A program made the translations under genes and the position numbers. The notes beneath the pieces were generated by a model, which was not told the origin of the DNA, searched no databases, and was given only the letters and a program-made list of their open reading frames with translations. Below are positions 44,731 through 54,800 of a stretch of 64,000 nt of DNA, one piece after another. Position 1 is the stretch's first letter, and the number at the start of each line of letters is the position of its first letter. Origin of the DNA: an uncultured Flavobacteriales bacterium (GTDB lineage: Bacteria; Bacteroidota; Bacteroidia; Flavobacteriales_G; Salibacteraceae). The stretch is taken from NCBI GenBank assembly GCA_937899835.1, contig CALCCE010000291.1:25964-89963 (forward strand), read 5' to 3'.

Positions 44731-45425
44731 CCCAAGAACGCATCCGGCTTTTGCTGGTAGAAGATGATCCCAACTTAGGAACAATTTTGCAGGAATACCT
44801 GGAGGTAAAGGGCTACGCTACTGCCCTGTGTACCGATGGAGAGCAGGGCTTCGTAGAATATGCCAAAGGAGGATACGATGCTTGCATTTTGGATGTGATG
44901 ATGCCGGTGAAGGATGGCTTTACCCTGGCCAAAGAAATTCGGAAACTGGACCAGCACATCCCGATCATTTTTCTCACCGCCAAATCCATGAAAGAAGATA
45001 CCATTGAGGGTTTTCGCCTTGGGGGTGACGACTACATCACCAAGCCTTTCAGCATGGAGGAACTATTGGTGCGGCTTCAGGCGATCTTTCGTAGAATCAA
45101 CCAAGGAGCGGGAGGCGTGAGCTCCCGGCGGACGTACCAACTGGGACGCTACTTTTTCGATCCACATCAGCAGTCCCTTACCGAAGGCGAAGAGGTGAAA
45201 AAACTCACTTCTAAAGAAAATGAATTGCTAAAGCTGCTTAGCCAAAACCTCAACAATACCCTCGACCGCTCTTTTGCGCTGAAGGCCATTTGGAATGATG
45301 ACAGCTATTTTAATTCTCGAAGCATGGACGTTTACATCGCCAAATTGCGCAAGCACCTAAAAGACGAACCCAAAGTTGAGATCGTGAACGTTCACGGCAA
45401 AGGATTTAAACTTTTGGTCAAATAA
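44727..45425 (+). CDS. OmpR-family response regulator
   Basis: The 232-residue protein has a receiver domain with Asp13/Asp14, phosphoacceptor Asp56 in CILDVMMP, Thr84 in FLTAK and Lys106 in YITKPF. A C-terminal winged-helix Trans_reg_C domain follows (KLTSKENELLKLLSQN; SRSMDVYIAKLRKHLKDEP; IVNVHGKGFKLLV). It is translationally coupled to the kinase. The phased repeats upstream of the operon make autoregulation, together with control of the divergent T9SS gene, likely. Confidence 0.96.
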   Translation: MTQERIRLLLVEDDPNLGTILQEYLEVKGYATALCTDGEQGFVEYAKGGYDACILDVMMPVKDGFTLAKEIRKLDQHIPIIFLTAKSMKEDTIEGFRLGGDDYITKPFSMEELLVRLQAIFRRINQGAGGVSSRRTYQLGRYFFDPHQQSLTEGEEVKKLTSKENELLKLLSQNLNNTLDRSFALKAIWNDDSYFNSRSMDVYIAKLRKHLKDEPKVEIVNVHGKGFKLLVK

Positions 45426-45554
45426 TTGTGCTACCCGTTATGGAATTGAAAGTGCAATAGCACCTTTCTTCCGGATCACAGGACTTTCGGTTATGCAAAG
45501 CAGTACCTGTCGATCTGCGGGTTTAGCCAAAAAAGCTGGTTAGCTCCCTCAGGT

Positions 45555-45592
45555 AAAAGCGGTTGATGAATGCTTCAACCGCTTTTCTTTTT
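45555..45592. terminator. Bidirectional terminator
   Basis: AAAAGCGGTTGA pairs with TCAACCGCTTTT (12 bp) over an 8-base loop, and CTTTTTG follows. It lies between the convergent response-regulator and SDR genes. Confidence 0.88.
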
Positions 45593-45633
45593 GCTGCAAA
45601 AGCGGGGTGAGGGGTGGGAAATACTCGAAAATG

Positions 45634-46419
45634 CTATAAGGAAGGGGTGCGACCGCCATCCACCGGCAGGTTAATACCATTGATGTAGCCCGCAGCTGGC
45701 GAAGCCAAAAAGGCAATGGCGCTGCCTATCTCTTCAGCTTTGCCTACGCGTTTCATTGGAACCACTTGTGCCATTGCGTCCAACACCTCGTCTACCGACT
45801 TGCCGGTTTTTGCCGCTTTGTTTTCTGCAATGGATTGCAAGCGCACGGTATCGGTAGCTCCCGGAAGCACATTGTTTACGGTAATGTTGTGCTGGCCCAA
45901 TTCATTGGCCAGGGTTTTTGCCCAATTGGCCACAGCGCCCCGAATGGTATTGGAAACGCCCAGGTTGTTGAGTGGCGCTTTTACAGAGGTAGAAATCACA
46001 TTGATAATTCGTCCGTAACCTGCCGATTGCATTCCAGGTGTCAAGGTTTGCACGAGGTGATGGTTGCAAACCAAATGCTGCTCAAAAGCCGCTAAAAATT
46101 CAGAAACTCCAGCTTTGATAGCAGGCCCTCCCGCAGGCCCACCGGTATTGTTGACCAAGATGTGAATGGGAGCGTTTTCAGCTACGTAAGAGGCAACAGT
46201 AGCTTTAACGGCTTCCGGATCTGAAAAATCGGCGACTAAGGTTGCGTGCGGGCGATCTACCGGAGAAAGTGTGGCAACGGCCGCCTTTAATTTATCGGCG
46301 TTACGGGCCAGCAATATGACGCGTGCGCCCAACAAAGCAAGTTCTTGTGCGGCTGCCAATCCGATTCCCTGAGTGCTGCCACACACCAAAGCGGTTTTTT
46401 GGGTAAGCTGAAGATCCAT
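45634..46419 (-). CDS. SDR-family protein with substituted catalytic Tyr/Lys
   Basis: The protein has 261 residues from ATG 46419 (MDLQLTQKTALVCGSTQGIG). The Rossmann motifs are intact: GSTQGIG 14-20, NNTGG 90-94, a Ser in VISTS near 143 and the PGxxxT region. At the position of the catalytic YxxxK it has SNTIR (residues 156-160): aligning YSASKAAV with SNTIRGAV puts Ser in place of Tyr and Arg in place of Lys. It may use another mechanism or act without redox chemistry. Related SDRs occur near kynurenine-pathway genes in Bacteroidota as far as I recall, and here it lies between two such genes, so a role there is possible. The longer frame to 46530 is rejected. Confidence 0.88.
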   Translation of the reverse strand: MDLQLTQKTALVCGSTQGIGLAAAQELALLGARVILLARNADKLKAAVATLSPVDRPHATLVADFSDPEAVKATVASYVAENAPIHILVNNTGGPAGGPAIKAGVSEFLAAFEQHLVCNHHLVQTLTPGMQSAGYGRIINVISTSVKAPLNNLGVSNTIRGAVANWAKTLANELGQHNITVNNVLPGATDTVRLQSIAENKAAKTGKSVDEVLDAMAQVVPMKRVGKAEEIGSAIAFLASPAAGYINGINLPVDGGRTPSL

Positions 46420-46604
46420 AAGTGTTGATTCAGTTAGTTCTGCGGACGAATGTAAGGTTTCCAATAGTAAGGTATTCATGTAAGGCTGACCGAATAGAAG
46501 ACCGGAAGCCTTTTTTTGAATTGCATTCAATAACCAAGGGAAACCCCAAGATTCTTTTAACTTTATTTCGTTCGTTTCACCTATTCATTACCAAAACCTT
46601 ATTT

Positions 46605-49600
46605 ATGAAAAAACGCTACACTCTTAGTGCGTTGGCTTTATTAGTCTCAATGGGTGCTTCTCTGAATGGAAAGGCACAAGTTACCATCGAAGGCGATCAC
46701 GTGAGCCTCGACCAATATCCAAAATATGAGGAGGTCGTATCGCAGCGCGGAGCTCAAGAAAGAACTTTTCAAGGCCCTGATGGGAGGTACATCAAGCAAC
46801 AATCCGGTGGTTTTCTTAATTATCAAAATAATTCAGGAAATTGGACTCCTATCGACGACCGTTTAGTCCAAAATGGACAAACGCTGGAAGTAGCCTCTAC
46901 TGGTCTGCCCATTTCGCTCGACCTTACTTCAGGAGCTACCCAAATGACCTTGGAAGGTGGTCAATTCATTGCTTATGGTGATCAATTATCCATCACGTTA
47001 CAAAGTGTTTCAGGGGAAGCATACCATACTTTGAACGCAACTACTGGCACCCAACAAGTTGTAAACGGAAAAGAAATCACTTTTAACGATGCATGGCCGG
47101 GTATCGATCGGCATCAACGCATTGAATACTATCTCGTTGAGACCGATTACATTCTTGGAGCGCAACCTGCTATGGGTAATCCAGGAGAGGTGATGCTGTT
47201 CAACGATGTGGTAACCCTCCCCGCCGGATGGACCTTCCGCAATGGAGTTGGTTTTCATAGTCAATACGGATGGCAAGGAACCTTGGATATTCTCAACGCA
47301 CAGGGACAACGCGTAGGTGGATACGAATTGCCCATCTATTATGACAATTCGAACAAAAAAGGCAGTGATCATTGGATGCACGGGAGCTACGTGCTTCACC
47401 ACCATCCTGCCAACAACCAATGGGATGTGGCTGTAGCGGTTCCGGTAGATTGGCTGCTCGATGGCGACCGGGTTTACCCTGTAACCATTGACCCTTCTAT
47501 TTTGAATACCTATAACACCGGGGCTATTCTGAACAACTTCAACATGCCTTCTGCCACATGTAATGGTATCTTAACCTTTACGGTTCCAATGGCGTCCAAC
47601 GTTGACTTCTTGAATACTTCTTACACAATGATCGCGCAAAGTGGTGCTTTCCTGTCGGAGCAAGAGGCTTCCATCATTGGGCCCACCGCTACTTTCGGAA
47701 CTACAGGCATGGGAGGATTCACCGGAGGAACACAAACCTGGACCTTGAATAACCTCAACATTGCCAATGGCGCGGTGGCAGGTACTTCAGTGGACATTGA
47801 GATTCAGCCCTGGCGTACCTGGGGTGGAACGTTGTGTGATTCCATTTACCAGTACATCCCTAACAACACCTGGTCGGTAGAGTTATTTTTCAATCTGCCA
47901 GCACCACCAACTGGCATTGTTGGCCCTGCCGCTATTTGTTTGGGCGACAGCGCTTTGTTCACCGGAACGGGTATTATTGATACCCTGCAGTGGTTTACCG
48001 GAGCCTGTGGCGCAAACGCCGGTGGTACTTTCATCGGTCAGGGAGATTCCATTTTCCTGGCTCCAACTTCTACAACTACCTATTTTATCCGCAATGCGAC
48101 TTCTGGAGGCGATTTCAGCGCCTGTTTCGATTTTACCGTGATTGTTTCTGAGCCTGCAACCTCTATAACGAGTGTTACTGATGTTACCTGTAACGCCGGT
48201 ATGGATGGACAGGCCGAGGTAAGTGCCAGTGGTGGTTTAGGACCTTACACCTACACCTGGCTGAGCAGTGGTACGGTGAATGCCATCGACTCTAACTTGA
48301 TGGCTGGAACGTATCAGGTGGCCACTATGGACACCCTGGGTTGTGAAGATACACTTGGGGTAGTTGTTGGTGAGCCAGCTGCGGTAGCCACTATGGCTAA
48401 TGTTACTGGTATTTCTTGTGCCGGTGATACCAATGGTATGATTGAGGTAACCGACATTTCTGGTGGAACTCCCTTTGGAGGGTATGTTCTGGAAACGGCG
48501 GGACAATACGGTCCACTCAATGGAACGGGTACCAACGTGCCGCTGGGAGACGATGTCGTATCTCCTGCCATTGCGCTTCCTTTTACCTTCAAGTTTTACG
48601 ATGTGGACTATACAGATGTCTACATTTCTTCCAACGGCTTCCTGGCCTTTGATCCGGGAACACCAAGCGGATGTTGTACTGGGCAAAACCTGCCAAACCC
48701 TTTTACGCCAAACAATGTAATTGCGTTTGCCTGGGAAGATTTGAATACCAATACTGGAAGCGGTGCGGTAGAATATTACACCGTAGGAACTGCGCCCAAC
48801 CGGGTATTTGTGGTAGAGTTTAACAACGTGCATTTGTGCTGTGGTACCGCTACGCCAACCATTACTACGCAAATACACCTGCACGAAACCACCAACCGTA
48901 TCGAGATTCACACGGCACAAGCCATTTTCACGGGCTTCAACAACGCTACTATGGGTATTGAAAATAGCTTGGGATCACTGGCGCTCACAGTACCCGGTCG
49001 TAATTCTCAAACCTGGGATACCATCATCAACGATTATGTGGCGTTTGTGCCTACCCTCCCTTATCAGTTGGGTTGGTCCAATGGTGATTCTGTTGGGACC
49101 TTGGACAGCCTCGGCGGAGGAACTTACACTGTAACCATTACCGATGCTGCCGGATGTACTGCCTTGGATTCTTTCAGCATTGTGGTGCCCGATCCAGTCA
49201 CCGTAAACCTTACTTCTACCGATATTACCTGCTTCGGCGATAACAACGGTATGGCTAACGTATCAGCAATGGGTGGAACCATGCCCTACGACTTTATGTG
49301 GAGCGATGGCGACAGTGCTACTTCAAAAATGAACCTGACGCCGAATACCATGCTCTCGGTAACCGTTACTGATGCCAACGGTTGTCAGGATTCTTCGGCT
49401 ACGATCACCATCAACGAGCCGACCCAGGTCATGGCCTCGATCAGCAATTCCATTGATGTATTCTGTGCTGGTGATGCCACAGGTTCGGCTTCGGCTATGG
49501 GAGCCGGTGGAACACCACCCTACAACTACATTTGGGACGATGCCAACAGCCAGTCGACTCAGCAAGCATCTAACCTTTCTTCTGGCACCTACAACGTAAC

Positions 49601-50138
49601 GGTAACGGACGACAACGGTTGTACTTCTACGACCAACATCGCCATTACCGATGTCAATGCCTTGCCAGTAGTTTCCTTGGGCAACGATACCACTATCAAC
49701 GATGGCTTCCTCGTGCTCGATCCAGGGCCTGGTTTTATTGCTTATCAGTGGTTGAATGGTACGACTAACCAAACCTTGTCGGTAACTTCTACGGGTACTT
49801 ACTGGGTAATTGTAACCGATGGTAATGGGTGTACCAATGCCGATTCTATCAACGTGATCGTTGAAACTCCGGTGGGCATTGCTGAAATCAACAACAACCC
49901 ACTGTCGGTTTATCCGAACCCCAGCAACGGAGAGTTCTTCCTCAACAGCCTGAAAGGTGAGCAGGAAGTAGCCCTTTCGGTGATGGACATCAAAGGGCGC
50001 ACGGTATGGGCCAAAACGTTGAACATGACCGCTGGTCAAACCGAAATTTTGAATCTTGAAGATCAGGCACAAGGAGTGTACATTATGTCCGTGACAACGG
50101 CTGATGAAACCTTCCAATACCGCCTTATTGTAGAATAA
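46605..50138 (+). CDS. Giant T9SS-secreted protein with SprB repeats
   Basis: The 1177-residue protein starts at MKKRYTLSALALLVSM, with a signal peptide ending near GKAQ. Residues about 22-310 form a beta-rich N-terminal region with DRVYPVTIDPS, seen in large secreted proteins. Then come an Ig-like module (PAAICLGDSALFTG) and several SprB repeats (VTDVTCNAGMDGQAEVSASGG; STDITCFGDNNGMANVSAMGG; IDVFCAGDATGSASAMGAGG). One repeat is interrupted by about 190 residues. A PKD/Ig-like segment (VSLGNDTTINDGFLVLDPG) precedes the type A sorting domain (LSVYPNPSNGEFFLNSL ... GVYIMSVTT). It should be a long surface protein, perhaps an adhesin. The longer frame start is rejected. Confidence 0.93.
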   Translation: MKKRYTLSALALLVSMGASLNGKAQVTIEGDHVSLDQYPKYEEVVSQRGAQERTFQGPDGRYIKQQSGGFLNYQNNSGNWTPIDDRLVQNGQTLEVASTGLPISLDLTSGATQMTLEGGQFIAYGDQLSITLQSVSGEAYHTLNATTGTQQVVNGKEITFNDAWPGIDRHQRIEYYLVETDYILGAQPAMGNPGEVMLFNDVVTLPAGWTFRNGVGFHSQYGWQGTLDILNAQGQRVGGYELPIYYDNSNKKGSDHWMHGSYVLHHHPANNQWDVAVAVPVDWLLDGDRVYPVTIDPSILNTYNTGAILNNFNMPSATCNGILTFTVPMASNVDFLNTSYTMIAQSGAFLSEQEASIIGPTATFGTTGMGGFTGGTQTWTLNNLNIANGAVAGTSVDIEIQPWRTWGGTLCDSIYQYIPNNTWSVELFFNLPAPPTGIVGPAAICLGDSALFTGTGIIDTLQWFTGACGANAGGTFIGQGDSIFLAPTSTTTYFIRNATSGGDFSACFDFTVIVSEPATSITSVTDVTCNAGMDGQAEVSASGGLGPYTYTWLSSGTVNAIDSNLMAGTYQVATMDTLGCEDTLGVVVGEPAAVATMANVTGISCAGDTNGMIEVTDISGGTPFGGYVLETAGQYGPLNGTGTNVPLGDDVVSPAIALPFTFKFYDVDYTDVYISSNGFLAFDPGTPSGCCTGQNLPNPFTPNNVIAFAWEDLNTNTGSGAVEYYTVGTAPNRVFVVEFNNVHLCCGTATPTITTQIHLHETTNRIEIHTAQAIFTGFNNATMGIENSLGSLALTVPGRNSQTWDTIINDYVAFVPTLPYQLGWSNGDSVGTLDSLGGGTYTVTITDAAGCTALDSFSIVVPDPVTVNLTSTDITCFGDNNGMANVSAMGGTMPYDFMWSDGDSATSKMNLTPNTMLSVTVTDANGCQDSSATITINEPTQVMASISNSIDVFCAGDATGSASAMGAGGTPPYNYIWDDANSQSTQQASNLSSGTYNVTVTDDNGCTSTTNIAITDVNALPVVSLGNDTTINDGFLVLDPGPGFIAYQWLNGTTNQTLSVTSTGTYWVIVTDGNGCTNADSINVIVETPVGIAEINNNPLSVYPNPSNGEFFLNSLKGEQEVALSVMDIKGRTVWAKTLNMTAGQTEILNLEDQAQGVYIMSVTTADETFQYRLIVE

Positions 50139-50162
50139 ACAACGTTTTTTCGTTGTTGTACC

Positions 50163-50196
50163 AGGCGAACTCCTTCCGGGGAGTTCGCCTTTTTTT
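50163..50196 (+). terminator. Terminator of the giant T9SS gene
   Basis: AGGCGAACTCC pairs with GGAGTTCGCCT (11 bp, 6-base loop), followed by a T-run. It lies 24 bases past the stop. Confidence 0.92.
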
Positions 50197-50228
50197 GTTA
50201 CCTTTAGCCGCATCCTTAAAACGTTTCT

Positions 50229-50759
50229 ATGGCCCTTTCTCGACCTTTCAATCTGCAAAAATGGATAGACGAAAACCGGGACTTGCTCAAGCCACCGGTG
50301 GGGAATAAAAACCTCTATCGAGAGGCCGGAGATTTCATCGTGATGGTGGTTGGTGGACCCAATGCGCGCAAAGACTATCACTTCAATGAAACTGAAGAAT
50401 TGTTCTACCAATTGGAAGGTGAAATCTTGGTGAAGGTGCAGGAAAACGGGAAAGCAGTAGATATACCCATCAAGCCTGGTGAAATGTTTTTGCTCCCTGC
50501 CCGGACACCCCATTCTCCGATTCGTTCCGAAGGCTCGGTTGGATTGGTGGTAGAAGCAGTGCGCAAAGGCCGCGAAATGAACGATGGGCTCATGTGGTTT
50601 TGCGACAATTGCAACGAAAAACTTTACGAGGAATACTTTGAGCTACACGATGTAGAGAAAGATTTCTTAGGCGTTTTCAAAAAGTTTTACGCTTCAGAAG
50701 AACTGCGCACCTGCAACAATTGTGGATCGGTCATGGAAACCGATGCACGGTTTGTTTGA
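50229..50759 (+). CDS. nbaC: 3-hydroxyanthranilate 3,4-dioxygenase
   Basis: The 176-residue cupin enzyme opens the ring of 3-hydroxyanthranilate to give 2-amino-3-carboxymuconate semialdehyde (ACMS). The catalytic iron ligands sit at the canonical positions His51, Glu57 and His95 (KDYHFNETEE; ARTPHSP). The C-terminal CDNCNEK and CNNCGS pairs form the rubredoxin-like metal site of the bacterial enzymes. The length is usual. The ACMS decarboxylase gene follows after 45 bases, so both are likely one operon. Confidence 0.97.
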   Translation: MALSRPFNLQKWIDENRDLLKPPVGNKNLYREAGDFIVMVVGGPNARKDYHFNETEELFYQLEGEILVKVQENGKAVDIPIKPGEMFLLPARTPHSPIRSEGSVGLVVEAVRKGREMNDGLMWFCDNCNEKLYEEYFELHDVEKDFLGVFKKFYASEELRTCNNCGSVMETDARFV

Positions 50760-50804
50760 GCGACCACTACCATTCATTTTTCTCCCTGAATTTCGTTTCC
50801 TGGC

Positions 50805-51845
50805 ATGAAGGACCTCTTTACGATTGATATTCATACCCACATTCTCCCTGAGAACATTCCCAATTTCCGGAAGAAATTCGGCTATGGTGGGTTCATTCAC
50901 TTAGATCATCATTGCCCCGGTTGTGCCCGGATGATGATGGACGACAAGTTTTTTCGGGAGGTAGAAGACAACTGCTGGAGTGCCGAAAAGCGCATGGAAG
51001 AGTGCAATCACCAGCATGTAGACGTACAGGTACTCTCTACCGTACCGGTGATGTTCTCCTATTGGGCTACTCCTAAGGATACCCTCACACTGTCCAAGTT
51101 TTTAAACGACCACATCGCAGAAATTGTAGAACGTTATCCCACTCGGTTCGTCGGTCTGGGCACGGTGCCGATGCAAGATCCCAAACTAGCCATCAAAGAG
51201 TTAGAGCGCTGCATGAAGATTGGCCTTTCAGGCATCCAGATCGGTTCCCACATCAACGACTGGAACTTGAGTGAACCCGCTCTTTTTCCAGTATTTGAAG
51301 CAGCCGCAGAATTGGGAGCCGCCATTTTTGTGCATCCTTGGGATATGATGGCCAAAGACAAAATGGAGCGCTATTGGCTTCCCTGGCTGGTGGGCATGCC
51401 CGCCGAAACTTCCCTGGCCATCTGTTCTATGATCTTTGGAGGTGTTTTCGAGCGCCTGCCCGATTTACGGGTAGCTTTTGCCCACGGAGGCGGCTCCTTC
51501 CCGGCGACCATTGGCCGTATCGAGCATGGCTTTGATGTGCGTCCTGACCTGTGTGCCATCGACAATCCTGTAAACCCCAAATCTTACTTGGGTAAGTTTT
51601 GGTTGGATTCACTGGTGCACGACCCTCAAATGTTAGAATTTGTTGCGGGTTTGATTGGCAAAGACAAAGTAGCCCTCGGCACCGATTACCCCTTTCCGTT
51701 GGGTGAATTGGAACCGGGCAACCTCATTCACAGCATGCCCTGGACTTCGGAAGACAAAGAAATGTTGCTGAGTGGTGCTGCGCTCAAGTGGCTCAACCTG
51801 CCCAAAGGTAAATTTGTGAAAGCCGCTAAAAGTCAGGCCCGTTAA
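50805..51845 (+). CDS. 2-amino-3-carboxymuconate-6-semialdehyde decarboxylase (ACMSD)
   Basis: The 346-residue amidohydrolase-superfamily enzyme has zinc ligands HTH (His10, His12) in IDIHTHILP, His in FVHPWDMM, a catalytic His in FAHGGGSFP and Asp in LGTDYPFPLGE. The length and the block IGSHINDWNL are typical of ACMSD, which turns ACMS into 2-aminomuconate semialdehyde, the substrate of the dehydrogenase at 40353-41795. The pathway removes the carbon skeleton of tryptophan instead of making NAD. Its stop shares TTAA with the convergent T9SS gene. Confidence 0.95.
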   Translation: MKDLFTIDIHTHILPENIPNFRKKFGYGGFIHLDHHCPGCARMMMDDKFFREVEDNCWSAEKRMEECNHQHVDVQVLSTVPVMFSYWATPKDTLTLSKFLNDHIAEIVERYPTRFVGLGTVPMQDPKLAIKELERCMKIGLSGIQIGSHINDWNLSEPALFPVFEAAAELGAAIFVHPWDMMAKDKMERYWLPWLVGMPAETSLAICSMIFGGVFERLPDLRVAFAHGGGSFPATIGRIEHGFDVRPDLCAIDNPVNPKSYLGKFWLDSLVHDPQMLEFVAGLIGKDKVALGTDYPFPLGELEPGNLIHSMPWTSEDKEMLLSGAALKWLNLPKGKFVKAAKSQAR

Positions 51846-54800
51846 CGCACGAGTGTAAGGTGTCCGAACCGCTCCTTTTCCGACCCGTAAATATCGGAAT
51901 AGGTCACCCGCCATACATAGACACCAATGGGGGCATCCTTGCCTTTGAACCGACCGTCCCAACCTTCATTGATGTTGTTGGTTTGGAAGATCATATCGCC
52001 CCAGCGGTTGAAAATTTTAAGGTCGTAATCCAAAATATTGTAACCGTAGAGCGCAAATTCATCGTTGTCGCCATCCTTGTTTGGGCTAAAGGCATTTGGA
52101 AAGTAAATAGAGCTCACCAAAAACGCATTGACCGAGTCAATGGCTTCACAACCGAATTCATCTACCACATTCAGGTAGTACTTAATATTGGTGCTCTGTG
52201 AAGTGACGATCGGATCGAGACAATCCGTACAACTCAAACCAGTAGTCGGGCTCCAGGAGAAGGTGCTTCGGGGCGGAACGATTCCTTGTAGCTGTACCTG
52301 TTGCCCATGGTCGAGCACAATGTCTTCGCCGGCACTGGTAACCGGAATGGGGTATACATGCGCAATGACCGAATCGGTACCTACACAGCCTGAGGTATCG
52401 GTAATGGCGATGGTAAACTGCGTGTTTTCAAAAATAACCCCGGTTGGGTTGGCAATGGTAGGGTCATTCAAAGGTGGAGCCGGAGTCCAGGCATAGGAAC
52501 TCACTGGAAAGGAGCCGCTGGCCTGCAGTTGGAATACATCCCCCGCACAAACCGTATCCGGTTCCTCTACATCAATTTGCATTTCACCCGGAACAAAAAT
52601 GTCAATGAAAGTAGTATCGGGCAACGTGCACTGTTCAACATCAAAAGCAATCAGCCGCACCCGATAAGAACCTCGCTGCGCATACAAATGATTTTCGGGC
52701 TTTTTTGCGAATTCAGGATTGCTACCATCTCCAAAATCCCATTGAAAACCGGAGGCACCAGAACTGTTGTTGATGAACTCGATTTCTGCGGGTAGTTTGC
52801 ACAAGGAACCCACAGGAGCAAAAGTAGCATCTGCCTTAATCACGTTCAAATCAAACTTGAAAACCGCCACGTTGCAGTTGCTGGCTCCATTCACCCGCGA
52901 CCAGGCTCCTGGTGTGGTAGGAAAATCATCTTGTCCGGTACACCCGGCACAAACTGCCTGATACACGTTCCCATTTTTGTCGAAACGGCTGGTTCCTCCA
53001 TCGCAGTGCTCGTTGCTTACATTGCCACCAAAAAAGGTGCTGTACAGCAGGGTATCGGCATCTCTGGTCAGTACCATCAAATAGAAATCGCTTCCGTCGG
53101 TGGTGGTTTGCACCGCACCTTGCGTAATAGGTAAGCCGGTAGTGGTGCTTTGTGTTGGACCGCCATTTTGCCGGTTGACGTTCCCCCCCCAACCCGATAC
53201 ATAGATTTGGTCGCACTCGTTGACCAGAAAAGCACTGAGTGTCAAGTCTACCGCGCCAGAACCGGTACCAAAAACTGTGGACCATACCGTGCTTCCCAAA
53301 CCATTGGATAGTTTGTGGATGAATTGACCACTGTTTGGATTGTTGTACACCTGGCCTACAATTGGGTAGGATCCCTCCGATTGCCCCAAAACATACACAT
53401 TGTCGTTGGCGTCCAGTTGCACAAAGTACACCTGATCATAAGCCGTGGTACCAATAAAAGTAGAAGCCACAAAGGCGGTTCCTGCGGAATTGATATGGGT
53501 GATGAAACCGTCCACATCTCCAATTCTACCGGGGTTAATCACTGAACCCACCGTTGGAAAATTAGTGCTGTTAGTTCCTCCTACTGCATAGGCATCGCCA
53601 CTGGCATCGAGTTGAACTGCATAAGCTGCATCGTCTCCACCACCTCCCAAAAAAGTGCTCCAGGTAATGGCATTGAGGTTGGGTGTCATTTTAAAGATTA
53701 CTCCATCAGTCAATCCACCTCCATACGAAGGCTGTGGCGATGCACCGGCCACTGGAAAGTTGGGCGATGCAGTAGAAGAAGCCACGTAGACGTTGTCGGT
53801 CAAATCCACTACTATTTCACCCCTAAAAATGTCACCATAGCTATAGTTTAGCGGGGTAGACAAGTTGAGTCCATCGTTATCAGTGCCTCCTACAAAAGTG
53901 GAAGCAAGCAGGTTGGCTCCGGTTGGATTGAGTTTGGAAACAATAATGTCTGATCCGGCAGTATAGTCGATGAGAGGAAGCGTTGTAGCAGTTCCCCCCG
54001 CAAATTGAGTATCGTACGATCCGTTGATCACCGGAAAATTGCTGGAGCTCGTGGTGCCAAGAATCAAAAGTTCATTTAGGCTGTTGACCACCAAACTATG
54101 GGGAGCATCGTTTCTTGAGCCGCCCAAATAGGTGGAATAAATGAGGTTGGTGCCGGTGGCATTGAACTTAGAAATCGAGATGTCGGTACCGTTTTGAAGG
54201 GCCCCATCTCCACCACCAAAAGTAGTTTGATAGGCCCCGGTGGTAAAGGGGTAGCCACCACCAAATACAATTCCACCTGCATAGGTGTTTCCATCGGCAT
54301 CGTAGGTAGCAGTAAAACCCCAGTTGTCACTGGAGCTGCCAGTGTAGGAGGCAAACACCAGCAAAGGATCGATCACCAATGGAAGGTCTTTCTGGTAATT
54401 CCTCCCCAAGCGAAAAGTGCTCACGTTGTTGCGCAAGCGGAATGCGCATGGAACGGCTACCTTTTCTCCGTCGATGATTTGATAAGCGTAGGGCTTTTGT
54501 TCCACCAGTTCGTTGACTGAGGTGGTGATGTAGAGCTTTTGTTGACGAATCCGCAAACCTTCCACACCTTCATAGGCCATCTGAATTTGACCTGGGTCAG
54601 CACCAGGCGCAACAATGAAATCGTATTTCAGGGACGACCCATGACCGTAGATTCGAAAGTCGATGCCTTGGTAAATCTCTCGATAATTGACCTCCGCATA
54701 TTGGAGCACGCGACTGGCCCATTTGGACGAGTCGTTGCCGATGTAGTAATTGAGGTAAGCTGATTTTTGATGGCTTCCATCAATTTCTGGTTGAATATCA

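Noticed and set aside
48237..48920. A 227-codon minus-strand open frame
   Set aside because: It is antisense to SprB repeats in the giant T9SS gene, with an Arg/Ser/Val-rich product typical of shadows.
49323..50513. A 396-codon open frame on the minus strand, opposite the end of the giant T9SS gene and the dioxygenase gene
   Set aside because: It crosses a strong plus-strand terminator and two well-supported plus-strand genes. Its product has no motif and looks like a reverse-frame shadow of Thr/Asn/Gly-rich repeats.
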